The position numbers were made by a program, and so were the translations under genes. A DNA stretch of 64,000 nt. Origin: Nissolia schottii. Taxonomy: Eukaryota > Streptophyta > Magnoliopsida > Fabales > Fabaceae. The DNA lies in assembly GCA_003254905.1 (NCBI GenBank), contig QANU01003176.1, forward strand, positions 62,001 to 126,000, in the 5' to 3' direction. Below the pieces are notes generated by a model. That model had not been told where the DNA came from. It saw only the letters and a program-made list of their open reading frames with translations, and ran no database searches. Shown here one piece after another: positions 33,333-44,707 of this stretch (positions are counted from its first letter, which is position 1; each line of letters begins with the position of its first letter).

Positions 33333-34865
33333 TTTTATTTTTTTTATATGACAAAGACAATAAGTGATCAAGATCTCTTTTATGTCGATCAGGTGAGTCA
33401 AACACAGCTCATTCCGTTTAACATAGTGCAGGATTGACTACTATATTTACTGGCCCTCACTACATCACCACTACTTTTCCTTAAATAAAGTTTGAAAGTG
33501 GTATGTTTAATTTTAGGGTAGGGAATGATTCTGTAAACGTATATAATTTTGTCAGCATTTTACATAATTACTACTTCAAAATGCAAATTTTAAACATCTT
33601 TCACTTTTTTTTTTTAAAAAAAAAAGAACAACGACTACTCTAAGTATTTTTGTTCCATTAGCTTTACTTTTGAGGGATTTTAATAAAACTTGATATGTAC
33701 TTATTGAGTAATGTTGAATATTGATATACCTTTTTCTTGATTGCAATCCTGATTAATGAAAATGAAATCATAAAAAAATTGAAGTGTTAAGTATTGATCG
33801 AAAGACAATATATTATAGAATAATGTTATTTAAATATTTCACAAGGTATAAATATTTTGTTGTTCCTCTTATAAAACATGAAACCCATTTATCATAAAAG
33901 AAAATTAGACTCCACAATATAAAATGACAAAATATCTACATCTTTTAAGTGATCTAAATAACATTTTTGTATATATATTGCCATGGTGGATGGATCCCTT
34001 TTTCTTTACGTGAAGAAAAGATTAACATGAAACAATTGAAGAGATCTAGGGATCCTGAATGGAATTCTCTGAACATGCATACATCATGCTATAACTAATT
34101 ATGGGCCCACTTTACAAGTGACAAAAATAAAAACGTCTCTTAACTGATTATATCGCCTATTTATAAAATGCATGGAATTTTTTGAAAAACGGCGTGTGCT
34201 ATGCATATTCATAGCACGTAGATGTGACTGCAAGTATATATTGCTTTATTATTTCATCTTGCTTAGGTAACAAACCTGAATCAACATTGAGCCTTCTTCA
34301 AGACCCTCTTTCATTGGTTTTATCTCCTATATACATTTTTTTGGACGTATTGATCTTATCTGTATATGCCACGAACGTTGGAGATATAGCCACACTTCAA
34401 TAAAAAAAACTATTTAATTTTAATGTAGTGACAGCCATATAATCAAATTCTTTTGTATGAATGATTTTGGATGTAACGAGTGAATTAGACATCTTAACTA
34501 TATAATGTAGCAATCTATGAAACAGTGATATTGTAAAAATAATTTTATATACCACTGCATCAAAATAAAACTACTGTAAATAACCCTTTTTGAAACTTAG
34601 ATTTCATATTATTCTGAATAAACATTTCGAATAATGTTCTTCAAACATGAGATTAAGTTTCAATTTCAAAAAATAAAATTAATCTTATTAAAAGGCTCAT
34701 CCACTATACATTTTTAAATGATATCGGCTTATTTGATAATAATCTTAAAAACCGTTACCATTGTCATCATTTAGTCAATTTAGTCAACAAGAATATATAT
34801 ACACGCACATATATCCTAATTTTTTTTAAAAATGATACATGTACAATACAGATGTAGACAGCAAT

Positions 34866-35507
34866 TGCATTTGGTTATTAATATAAGATACAAATACAAG
34901 GACACAGAGACACAAAAATCTTTTTGATTATGGAGACAGATACAAAAACTTGTGTTTTGGGACATAGAAAGTTAGTGTATTTTTTATACTTTTGTTTTGT
35001 AGAGACACGGGGACAGATAGAGACATGGTTTTAATGAAATTATGATAGAGTGAGACGTAGACCCAAAGGGTATTTTAATTCATTTGTTATGTTTTTATGT
35101 CTTGTCACCACAAAACTAAATATTATATAAATACAATAAATTGTGTCTTGTATATCATCACTAAACAGAATACAAAACTGACTTTAGTGTTTTAGGACAG
35201 AAAGTTAGTGTATTTTTTTATACCTTGGTTTTGCAGGGACACGGGGACAGAGATAAAGATAGAGATAGAGATAGAGATAGAATGTTAATGAAATTATGAA
35301 AGAGTGAGAAGGAGACCCAAAAGGAATCTTAAGTTATTTGTCACGTTTTTATGTCTTGTCACCACAAAATCAAATATGATATAAATATAATAAATTGTGT
35401 CTTGTATATCACCATTATATAGAATACAAAATTGACTTTTAATCTTGTATTTTATGTTTTTATCCTCATGTTTTTATATTTTAGTCTTGTTTCAGCAACC
35501 AAATGCA
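34866..35507. mobile_element. Inverted-end element with an internal direct duplication
   Basis: The left end TGCATTTGGTTATTAATA and the reverse complement of the right end, TGCATTTGGTTGCTGAAA, define the limits. Inside are two direct copies of about 240 bp (about 34947-35184 and 35185-35437). They share GAAAGTTAGTGTATTTTTT, GACACGGGGACAGA, ATGTCTTGTCACCACAAAA and TTGTGTCTTGTATATCA. The GGGACA/GAGACA motifs link it to the dispersed TTTGGTATCAGGGACA family. No transposase frame. Confidence 0.65.
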
Positions 35508-35611
35508 GACCAAGAGTACTCTCTCACAAGAAAATGTGAGTATGGTGGGGCTAATGTTTTTGTGAAAAATTTGGCGATTGTTGTTTATATTTGTGTTGTA
35601 CACATAAATTA

Positions 35612-35790
35612 TGATTGACACGAGGACAAAGATAGAAAAATCCATGTCTTTTTATGCCCCAATTTTATGTCCCTTTAAGGAAAAAAAATTTATCTCTTTT
35701 ATTTCAATTTTAGTAAAATATAAAAAATACAATTTTTTTTTATGCTTTTGTCTCTGTCCTCTGTCCCTCGTCCCTGATACCAAATACAGT
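35612..35790. mobile_element. MITE-like copy, TTTGGTATCAGGGACA family
   Basis: Starts near GATTGACACGAGGACAAAG and ends CTGTCCCTCGTCCCTGATACCAAATAC. The right end reversed is GTATTTGGTATCAGGGACG, the clearest form of the family terminus in this window. The middle has AGTAAAATATAAAAAATACA, close to the 26990 copy. Non-coding. Confidence 0.62.
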
Positions 35791-36140
35791 GATTACATTC
35801 CTTACATTTTTTTTGTCAGAATATATCTGTCCGAATTCCTAATTTATTTATTTATCTACTTATTTTGCTCAATCATCCTAATTTATTTATTTAATTTAAC
35901 CTAAATAACTGCAAGATCTCGCCCGGCCCAAACTTTATTGGGCCAGCAACAAAAAGGCCTCACTTGTCAAGTATCGGCCCAAATAAGCAGGCTGGACGGA
36001 CCAGCCCATTTTCACTGATGCAGTTTTAGTAAACGACATGTCGTTTTCAACTTTCCACTGAAATGGATATTCAACATGGTAGTGTACCCGGGAACGCATT
36101 GAGAGTTAACAACAGTTAGCTGAACCGCAAAACCCCATCA

Positions 36141-39100
36141 ATGGCGCTTAAAACCCTATCCACTTTCCTCACACCTCTTCCTCTCTCAAAACCAAAATTC
36201 CCGAAGCTTCTAACCAAACCTTCCCTCATTCTCTGCGATTTCCCGCGTTCTCCGAAATCGCGTTTGTCCGCGGAGCCCGACGGCACCGGCGCGGCAGCTC
36301 CGTCGCCGGGGGAGAAGTTCCTCGAACACCACCACGCCACCGAGGCCGCGAAGCTCATCCTTAAGGAGAACAAGAAGAACAAAAGGAGCAAGAGCAAGGA
36401 GAAGCCGTTGAAAGCTTCGAGATCCGTTGCTTCTTGCTACGGCTGCGGCGCTCCGCTGCAAACTTCCGAGGCCGATGCGCCTGGATACGTGGATCTGGAG
36501 ACCTATGAGCTGAAGAAGAAGCACCGGCAGCTCAGGACCGTTCTCTGCGGGCGGTGCCGGCTTTTGTCCCATGGGAAGATGATAACCGCCGTCGGTGGAC
36601 ACGGAGGATACACCGGCGGGAAAATGTTTGTTACGGCTGAAGAGCTGAGAGAGAAGCTGTCTCACTTGCGTCACGAGAAAGCTTTGATTGTCAAATTGGT
36701 AAAAATGTGCAATCTAACTTTTACTTCTAACTGTCAAATTTGGTGAAAGGAAAAGTTAATTTAAGAAATGTTATAAGCAATTATGCGTAGAATTAGGATC
36801 TTATGTGAGCATCGTGGTGAATTCCTTTTGCAGTTATATTTAGCTTAGTTGTGTTCAATTTTTTTGTTGTGAGAAAGCATTTTCAATTAGTTTATGGATG
36901 GATTATTGGTGAAAATGGAATGTCTGATGTGATAACTCTTCAAAGTAATGTTTAGTTTTATTGCATAGCGAGTAGAAGCTTCTGGCATATAACAAACTAT
37001 GCTGTCAGTAGAGAACATTATAAATTGTATGGATGGATAATATTAGATGGCAATTCTTTTTCAGCAGCTGGATGGATGGTTAAAATACCTTTTCTTTATT
37101 TCCAAGTAATGAAAAATGAATGGCTGAAAGGAATGAAGTTTCTTTTTTTCTAATTTGTTGAAGTAATGACTTCTAGGTTGATATTGTTGACTTCAATGGC
37201 AGCTTTTTGTCCCGTGTACGTGATCTGGCTGGTGCTAATCCTATAATATTGGTGGTGACTAAGGTAATATATTCATGCCGTTTACTATTGCATATGATAT
37301 CTTCTGTGTGTGTGTGTGTGTGTGGATGTATGATATGATTTTGAATTTACAGATATATAGTTTTCATATTTAGCGGCGTGTTCTCTTTGTAGATTGATCT
37401 TCTTCCAAGAGAAAGTGATCTTAATTGTGTTGGGGATTGGGTTGTAGAGGCTACCATGAAAAAGAAGCTGAAGTAAGTCTCATGTACGTTTACATGTTCT
37501 TTGTAATAAATTGATTATTGATTCTGAATTTACTAATTCAAGGCATTTTGTTAATTATATGTTATATATCATTACATGAATTTAGCAGAAGTTAAGAGTG
37601 AGAAAGCATTTGCATACATTTGTTGTCAAGTGTTGCTTGAGATGAGATGAATCCAATTATTATGATTATGATTCATTTTGTTTTGCAGAAGAACTATGGA
37701 CAATTTTATCACCTGAGCTAAAAGTTAAACTTATCAAATTTCAAATGCTGTTACTCTTTGCAGTGTTCTCAGTGTCCATCTGACCAGTTCAAAATCATTG
37801 GTTGGAATAACTGGAGTGATATCAGAAATCCAGAAAGAGAAGAAGGTTCTGTTGTTCTTCATAGCTTACCTGTTTTATTCTCTCTCAACTCACTATATTT
37901 CTTAAATTAAATGTTGTGGTGACTTGGGTCTGAATAGTCCTGAATTGGTCTTTTAAACTTTATGGATTTCGATTCACATGTTATCATTACCTTTTTTTGT
38001 ATTTTTCTCACTACTCAAATTATATTTTTTCATTTGTGCAGGGAAGAGATGTATACATTCTGGTAAGTGTCTGCACTGCAAGTTTCATATGCTTGAGCAG
38101 GTTATGATTGAAATTTGAGTTGATGTTCCTGCATTGATATCTTTACTGCCATGGAAGTTCTGAGTGTTTTACCTTTGTGTTTATTACAAATTATGTAAGG
38201 ATTCATATATTGTACTGGTTTCTTTTCTTCTTTGTTTTTACTTCCTAATTTGTACTTGTCTAAATTTTGGTTCCCACTTTTGGAAGATTGGCTTTATTAT
38301 TTGCTTATTATACAAATCTTTCATTTTTGTGGGTGATTTGTTTTAATTTTTTTTTTTTTTAACTCTTCTTCCTTTGGCCATTAAGCTCCTTTTATTTTAC
38401 AGGGTTCGGCTAATGTTGGGAAATCTGCTTTCATCAATGCTTTACTGAGTAAGTCTGTGATATATCCATGCATGCTATGTGTTTGGATTAAGCTTATTCA
38501 TTTTCTAAATGAGAAACTCAGTTGTTTATGTTGAGCTATGATTAAAAAAAAACACTAATGATTTATTACATTCATTATATTGTATTCTTTCATTCTCTTG
38601 GAAATTTCGTTTGGACGGCATTCTATAATTTACTAGCGCAAGCGGAATTTCATATTAAATTTTGCCTTAGATGCTGAAACATGCCCACTTTAGTTTTTTT
38701 GTCATGGTTTACAACAGGGTTAAAAACCTTGTATATGAGATAAAAAGTGTAGGTTTGTGTTACACACGATAAAGAGAAACTAAAAATAAACGGTGTAAGT
38801 TTCCTTTGGCTTTCTGCTGTGACGTGAAGTTGTCTACTACATATGGAACACAGCTGAAATGGATCTTGAGAGATGGTATAAATCTTGTCTTAGTTGTTTT
38901 GGTTTGGTCAAGTGGGGAGAAGACCTTTAGAAGTCCTAGTAAGAGTAGATCATATAGGGAGTAGCCTAATAGGTAGAGGTAGAAGGAGACCAACAAAGAC
39001 TATAGATGAAACCATTAAAAGGGACTTAGATTCTAATGATTTGTCTATAGTCATAGTTTATGATAGGATGCAATAGCCTTAAATGTCTAACCTATTAACA

Positions 39101-40593
39101 TGGTTAATGATAGGATAGGATGCAATAGCATCATTCAATTAATGTAGTTGGCTTCACCTAATTATCCCGCTAAATTATTTCTTGTTTGGCTTATCATTTT
39201 GGCAATCAAGTTTTCAGGTACATGGTTTTTTCCATGGCTGACTTTTTAATTTTTGATGTCAGAAACAATGGCAATAAATGATCCAGTGGCTGCATCTGCA
39301 CAAAAATACAAACCAATACAATCCGCAGTTCCTGGAACTACCCTAGGGCCAATTCAAATTAATGCTTTCCTAGGAGGAGGGGTATGTCATTTGATTTATT
39401 TATATATTATATGCTGAACAGCTGTTTAATCTTATGATTTATTTATTTATTTTTTGTAACTCATGCAGAAACTGTATGACACTCCTGGTGTTCATCTCTA
39501 CCATAGGCAAACTGCAGTTGTTCATGCTGAAGATCTTCCCTCCCTTGCTCCTCAAAGCCGACTGAGGGGCCGATCTTTCCCGGTAGACGCACCTCAACAA
39601 TTTAGGCATCATACCTGTATAAGTAATGCTAACTTCATCCTCGTTGTTACTTCTAGAGTTCTCAAGTACGCTCAGACAATGTGGAGGAAGGCGGTTCCAA
39701 AGTGAATGGCTTGAATGGATTTTCAATATTTTGGTGTGGTCTTGTCAGAATTGATGTCCTGAAGGTTTCAATATTTTTTTCATCACATCGCATTGGGCCA
39801 TTTATTTATAATTTTACTCCTTTTTCCTCTTTGAATAATGTCATCAGTCCATTTTCAGGTTCTCCCGGAAACATGTTTGACATTTTATGGGCCCAAGAGC
39901 CTACCGATTCACATGGTACCCACAGAGAAAGCAGATGAATTTTATCAGGTATTGACCATAATTGTTTAGAGGAAACCGGAGAGACTAAAGTCTATGTTGC
40001 TTAAATCTGGCCTATGTCAACAAAAATTGGGATTTGTACCCCTAGTAAATTTAAGGAATTTTCCACCTCAAACCTGAACGAGGGCTTTGCTTTATGTCTC
40101 AGAAAGAACTTGGACTTCTGCTGACCCCACCAAGTGGAAAAGAGATGGCCGAATACTGGAAAGGACTCGAATCAGAACGTAAATTGCAAATCAAATTTGA
40201 AGATGTGGGAAGGTATCACGTAGCAACTTATTATTTATTTGGCATTAGATCAACTCTCATTCGTGTTAAGATATTTCAGCCCAAAATGCTACTCATGCAT
40301 AGAATTGATAGATATGAAATTTCTTGTTTTTCTTTTGGGGCAGGCCAGCTTGTGATATAGCTATATCAGGTCTAGGATGGTTCACCATTGATCCGGTTAG
40401 TCGGTCACTCAAAACCTCAGAACCAAAACCAACAGAAACTGCAGGGGAATTGCTGTTGGCCGTGCGCGTTCCCAGGCCTGTTGAGATTTTTTTGAGGCCA
40501 CCAATACCAGTTGGCAAGGCTGGAGCAGAGTGGTACCGGTATCGAGATTTAACGGAAAAAGAAGAGGCAATGAGGCCAAAATGGTACTTCTGA
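36141..40593 (+). CDS. NOA1: Plastid circularly permuted GTPase NOA1 (RIF1)
   Basis: YqeH-type cGTPase needed for plastid ribosome function and translation; it was once misnamed a nitric oxide synthase. Twelve exons give 554 residues (Arabidopsis about 561): 36141-36698, 37177-37263, 37393-37472, 37764-37845, 38042-38062, 38403-38448, 39263-39381, 39469-39582, 39657-39764, 39859-39948, 40103-40212, 40344-40593. The N terminus MALKTLSTF resembles the Arabidopsis start, followed by a Ser/Pro/Lys-rich transit peptide. The zinc-binding set is C99, C102, C136, C139 (CYGCG and CGRC). G motifs occur in permuted order: G4 TKID (about 214-217), G5 SSK (about 250-252), P-loop GSANVGKS (277-284), then DTPG (335-338). 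Exon 5 is only 21 nt (GRDVYIL) and intron 8 only 74 nt. Intron 6 contains a LINE remnant. The gene ends RPKWYF, as expected. Confidence 0.94.
37304..37324. repeat. (TG)n microsatellite in NOA1 intron 2
   Basis: Ten or so TG repeats in the intron between exons 2 and 3. Confidence 0.85.
38880..39180 (+). pseudogene. 3' fragment of a LINE reverse transcriptase element in NOA1 intron 6
   Basis: A plus-strand frame reads FGQVGRRPLE, then VDHIGSSLIGRGRRRP.KTI and ETIKRDLDSNDLS...VYDR. This is the C-terminal tail found after the reverse transcriptase domain of plant LINE-like polyproteins. The sequence after the stop (AATGTAGTTGGCTTCACCTAATTATCCCGC) resembles the conserved 3' end of those elements. 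Only the last few hundred bases remain, as expected for 5'-truncated insertion. It is in the same orientation as NOA1. Confidence 0.7.
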
Positions 40594-41416
40594 ATTTTGC
40601 ATATTCTCTCCCCTTCCACCCTTTTTGTTTGTTTCTTCTCTTTTGATTCTTCGACCTTTACCAAATCCCCACCCAACCCATTTTTCATGTGTTATTATTA
40701 TGTGATTATTCAAGTTGTACAAATAATGAATTCATACCAAGAGAAGGTAAGTGTAGAATCCGGAATGCTGAGATTATCTTTTAATTATTGTGTAAATTGC
40801 TTCCACAACCTAGGATTGAACACTACATACGCACAGGCCCAGCATCTGCAAGGTATGGTCGATCATTGTCCATTCACAAGAATTCGTAATGGAACCAGTA
40901 TTATTCCGAGTATTTTTTTTAATCAATCAAGTGAAATTTAATAATTATTATTTATAATACAATGATCTACATAATAATGCAATGTTAAATGCTAGTATAA
41001 TTTAGTTGGGCGATGTAATATTTTGGAAGTATCTACCTTCAACAGGCAACAGGCAACAGGCAACGGCCAATCAGCCATACAAAGTTCGTGGGCTTGACCC
41101 ACGCGAATGGTGCCCATGATTCCCATCATGGTATAGCTTTGAGTTTTAGTTTGAGGGCTTACTGGTTGACCTATAAATGAAGTCAGAGGGCTTAATTGGC
41201 AGTTTAATAAGAGTAATAATACAAAGCAAAAAAGAGAGTAATTAACGGGGCTGTTAGCAGCACGAACCGAAAATGTCCCCAGTAAAAAAGCAGTCACGAT
41301 GGTTGACGGTTACTGTTAGTTTTTGTTTTGAAATGCAAATTGCAAACATGGCACCTCTCTGCGGAAACGTTGTGTTGATGATATCTTTCAATAACCACGT
41401 CCCAAAACTGCTTATT

Positions 41417-41422
41417 TATAAA
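41417..41422 (+). promoter_or_regulatory. TATA box of TIP5;1
   Basis: TATAAA in the context TTATTTATAAACGC, 67 bp upstream of the ATG at 41484, giving a predicted 5' UTR of about 35 nt. Confidence 0.5.
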
Positions 41423-41483
41423 CGCAAGTTTCTTTCCCTTTTCATCATTTGCCTTGTAACTTCCTTCTTGTGTGTCTGGCGCA

Positions 41484-43137
41484 ATGGCCACATCCACTGT
41501 CACTTCCCGCTTCCATGAATCCGTCACCAGAGATGCAATTCGCTCCTATCTCGCCGAGTTCATCTCCACTTTCTTCTATGTCCTTGTCGTCGTTGGCGCC
41601 GGAATGTCCTCACGTGAGTACCCCTCTTTGCATTACGTTACGTTAATAACTTTGAGTGTAAGTTTTGTATTGGACTAGCATGCGTTTCTATAATTGGGAA
41701 ATTCAGTTCCATTTCGTATTAGGCGATTTCTAGTAGTAACTATAGATAACAAAAAGCAACTCGGTTGGTTCTTGTTTATACACAATCATAACTTGGCAGG
41801 TTTTACGTAACATACAAGCAAAAATTAAATCATCATCATCTTGGCCTTAAAAATTTATTTTTTGTTCTGATTAATTGGTGTTTAAACAAATGACAGGGAA
41901 ATTGATGCCTGATGCTGCTCTGAACCCGACCAGTTTGGTTGTTGTTGCTACTGCAAATGCCTTTGCCTTGTCCTCTGTCTTGTACATCGCCTGGGACATC
42001 TCCGGCGGACATGTCAACCCGGCGGTGACCTTCGCGATGGCTGTTGGAGGCCACGTTAGCGTGCCAACTGCTCTCTTTTATTGGATGGCTCAGTTGATTG
42101 CCTCTGTTATGGCTTGCCTTGTCCTCAAGGTCATTGTCGTTGGAATGGTAACTTCCCTTCCATTTTCAATTCTACTTTTATCGATATAATCACTTGCTAG
42201 TATTTTCATTAATCTTCACCAAGATGGGATGTGGTTTTTTATGAGTATAGTTATAGGAAAGATGAAAATAGTCAAGTGGCGCAAATTTGACTTGATTTAT
42301 ATTTCTTTTTCACACTAACGTCATAGGATTTAACTTTGATACAGTGATAACTCGCATCTAATTATATATTATACTCTCATTTAACAATATACTTTCATTT
42401 AATTAATTTTGATGTCTTAAAAAATTGTTTGGAAAAAGAAAAGTCTTGTTCTATTATATTTATTCATTTGACAACTTAGTAATTTAATTAAAAATGTAGT
42501 AAAAATGAGAAACATCAATAGCTTGCTTTGCCAAATTGTTAAGCAATAAAATAAATGAAACAGAACAAAACTCATTAGAGTGTTTTTCTTGATACAATAA
42601 AGGATTTGATTTTCACATGTAATATATATTGTCACGTATTTAAAATGTTTTGACTTTTCTACACTAGTTGATAGTGTTATCAATACTATATAGTTACTCT
42701 TACAATACTCTACTTAAATGTTACTTCCTTCCTTCCTTTCCATGTTATTATAGCATGTCCCTACATACACAATTGCTGAAGAGATGACAGGGTTTGGAGC
42801 ATCCGTACTAGAGGGTCTCCTCACATTCCTTTTGGTGTACACTGTCTATGCTGCAAGGGACCCAAGGCGTGGTCCATTGAGTTCCAGAGGACCACTTGCT
42901 GTTGGGCTCATAGCCGGTGCCAATGTGTTAGCGGCGGCTCCATTCTCCGGCGGTTCGATGAACCCTGCATGTGCTTTCGGCTCAGCGGCCATCGGTGGAA
43001 GTTTCAGGAACCAAGCTGTGTATTGGGTGGGGCCCTTGGTTGGTGCTACGGTTGCTGGCCTTCTTTATGACAATGTTGTGTTCCCCATTAGGGCCACTGA
43101 TCCAGTTAGAGGGATTTCAGATGGCATTGGGGTGTAA
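41484..43137 (+). CDS. TIP5;1: Aquaporin TIP5;1 (tonoplast intrinsic protein)
   Basis: Membrane channel for water and small solutes; in Arabidopsis TIP5;1 is pollen-expressed, transports water and urea, and has been placed in pollen mitochondria. Three exons give 254 residues: 41484-41613, 41897-42147, 42754-43137. The start is the ATG at 41484; the frame extends upstream only to non-ATG codons. Six hydrophobic segments are evident. The first NPA is in [11 protein letters not shown] (N84-A86) and the second in [11 protein letters not shown] (N197-A199). The usual Arg after the second NPA is Cys200, a hallmark of TIP5;1 that widens and uncharges the aromatic/arginine filter. Conserved blocks include [20 protein letters not shown] and [14 protein letters not shown]. 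It lies 0.9 kb downstream of NOA1 in the same orientation, as in Arabidopsis apart from order and strand detail. Confidence 0.94.
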
Positions 43138-44110
43138 TTTTATGCAATTTAATTTATTTTGTAGCATTAGATTTGAACAATTTAAGTTGTGTTTGTTAAT
43201 GCATAATTGTAGACTTGATTTTATCGTCGTGTTGGAACTGTTGAGGACAATTGAAGGGTAACAAATTCAGTAGTTAAAACCTAGTTTCGATTTGTTACTT
43301 ATAATATATGGACTGTCCTTTTAACATTTTAATTTTGGTGCTTAATGTTGTGTGAATGTGTAACACAAATTCAATTGTTTATGAGTTTAATTATTATGCC
43401 ATACTACTGATATACAATAATTTCACATAATTATTCGATCAATTTTTTTTATTTGCAAATAGATAAGAAAATCAAACTTTTTTTAAAGAGATGACAAAAT
43501 GTGAATCGGATAATTATCCAAAGTCTTAAATATAAGAGGATAGGATTGAATGACAATTTGAGACTCAATCGTAGATAGCGATCTAGTTGCATGTGATTTT
43601 TATCATTAATTTATATTTCCTCTAGAAAATTCATGAAAAGCTACTTTGATCATATAAATATTTAAACAAATTCTTACAAGTTAGAGAGCGAAATCCTTTT
43701 TCTTGTTTTTGTTGGTTGATTTGACAGACCTTTCCAGCACTTTTCATCATTAAATTTCCATTTTCCAACCCATCGTAAAAATCCAAGCTTGTCTCAAAAA
43801 TTTAATATGAGTATCTGCTTTGTGTTCCGTATATATTGCGCAAGTGCTTCAAAATTTAATCCTACTAATTATGCTTCCATATTAATCTACATATCATACT
43901 TAGCATGCTACATAAAAATTTGTGATTTATCTTGATGACTTTCTCTCACTTCACTAGCAAGACATGCTCACCCAATACAGTATTGGACATAGGTATGGAC
44001 GACAAAGTAGGTACAATACCACAACATTCAAAACACATGAATGTGTTGATCAAGCCGACTGAAAAGTCACGCTTATTTCTCAAGACAAGAATGAGTTCAC
44101 ATGACATTTA
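43138..44110. other. Intergenic between TIP5;1 and dirigent gene
   Basis: Convergent 3' ends. The sequence holds the 3' UTR of TIP5;1 and AT-rich DNA; I see no gene or bounded repeat. Confidence 0.5.
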
Positions 44111-44656
44111 TTAAGAGTGAGATACGGTGACATCGTACTCAACGACGAAATGCTTGTCGGTGGAAAGCTCCCAGATGCTCTTCGCGACGGCGTACCCGCG
44201 CGCAAATCGGAACACTCCGGTCCCGCCGACGATGGGCATCTCCCTAACGGTGTCCTGAACGGGGTTCCTGCCGAGCATGCTCAGCTGGCTCCCGGCATAC
44301 TCCCCTTCGGTGAAGGCCAAGTTGATGAGCATAACCATCCCTCTGTCCTCCAAGGAAGCCAACCCGAACATCCCCTGCGCTCTTCCGACCTCCTTTGAGG
44401 TCAACGCCGGCCCCTCCGTCAACGCGTTGTCCATCACGAACATGGTTCCGAAGCCGTGCGGAGAGTTCTCCGGTGCGTCGATGATTTGGACCACCGTGGG
44501 GTCTTCTCCCTTCAAGATGTCGTGGTAGTAGAAGTGGAGGTGGGTGAGTTTTTCGGTTGGGTGGGGGTGGTTTGAGGGTAAATCTATGTGGGATTGCTCG
44601 GCGAACGCGGCGGTCAGGAGTAGGAAAAAGAGTACAATAAGAGTACTTGGAGCCAT
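44111..44656 (-). CDS. Dirigent protein
   Basis: Secreted dirigent-family protein; members guide stereoselective coupling of phenoxy radicals in lignan or lignin-barrier formation, and the specific substrate cannot be read from sequence. Single exon, 181 residues from the ATG at 44656. The frame continues upstream to a non-ATG codon that overlaps the TATA box, so the longer form is rejected. A signal peptide is clear (MAPSTLIVLFFLLLTAAFA, 1-19). Family blocks include HLHFYYHDILKGEDPTVVQI, GFGTMFVMDNALTEGP, AQGMFGLASLEDRGMVMLIN, FTEGEYAGSQLSMLGRNP and VGGTGVFRFARGYAVA. The barrel-forming length is normal. It has markedly higher GC than its flanks. It resembles the DIR-b/d type with a GSQLS(M)LGRNP motif. 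Confidence 0.93.
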   Translation of the reverse strand: MAPSTLIVLFFLLLTAAFAEQSHIDLPSNHPHPTEKLTHLHFYYHDILKGEDPTVVQIIDAPENSPHGFGTMFVMDNALTEGPALTSKEVGRAQGMFGLASLEDRGMVMLINLAFTEGEYAGSQLSMLGRNPVQDTVREMPIVGGTGVFRFARGYAVAKSIWELSTDKHFVVEYDVTVSHS

Positions 44657-44700
44657 TGTCGCAAGAGTGTGGAGTCTGAGGAAGGGAACAAAGGCCTGAG

Positions 44701-44707
44701 TTTTATA
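44701..44707 (-). promoter_or_regulatory. TATA box of dirigent gene
   Basis: On the minus strand the sequence reads TATAAAA, about 45 bp upstream of the ATG at 44656. It implies a very short 5' UTR and confirms that the upstream in-frame extension is not translated. Confidence 0.6.

Larger units (their letters stand above)
32229..36140. other. Intergenic with assembly gap and small elements
   Basis: Between the divergent mannanase and NOA1. It contains TG and AT microsatellites (about 32449-32492), the N gap (32493-32984), an inverted-repeat relative of the 15-kb satellite element (33115-33332), AT-rich sequence without genes (33340-34860), and two related repeats (34866-35507 and 35612-35790). 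The last 200 bp are probably the NOA1 promoter; no clear TATA box was seen. Confidence 0.55.

Noticed and set aside
36116..36674. Minus-strand frames over NOA1 exon 1
   Set aside because: They are shadows of the real exon with no domain of their own.
36141..40593. Assignment of the GTPase to BPG2
   Set aside because: It is a related plastid cGTPase, but the start MALKTLSTF, the length of about 554 and the neighbours TIP5;1 and PEX11B fit NOA1 better.
44117..44528. Plus-strand frames over the dirigent gene
   Set aside because: Antisense shadows; the dirigent frame has a signal peptide and all family motifs.
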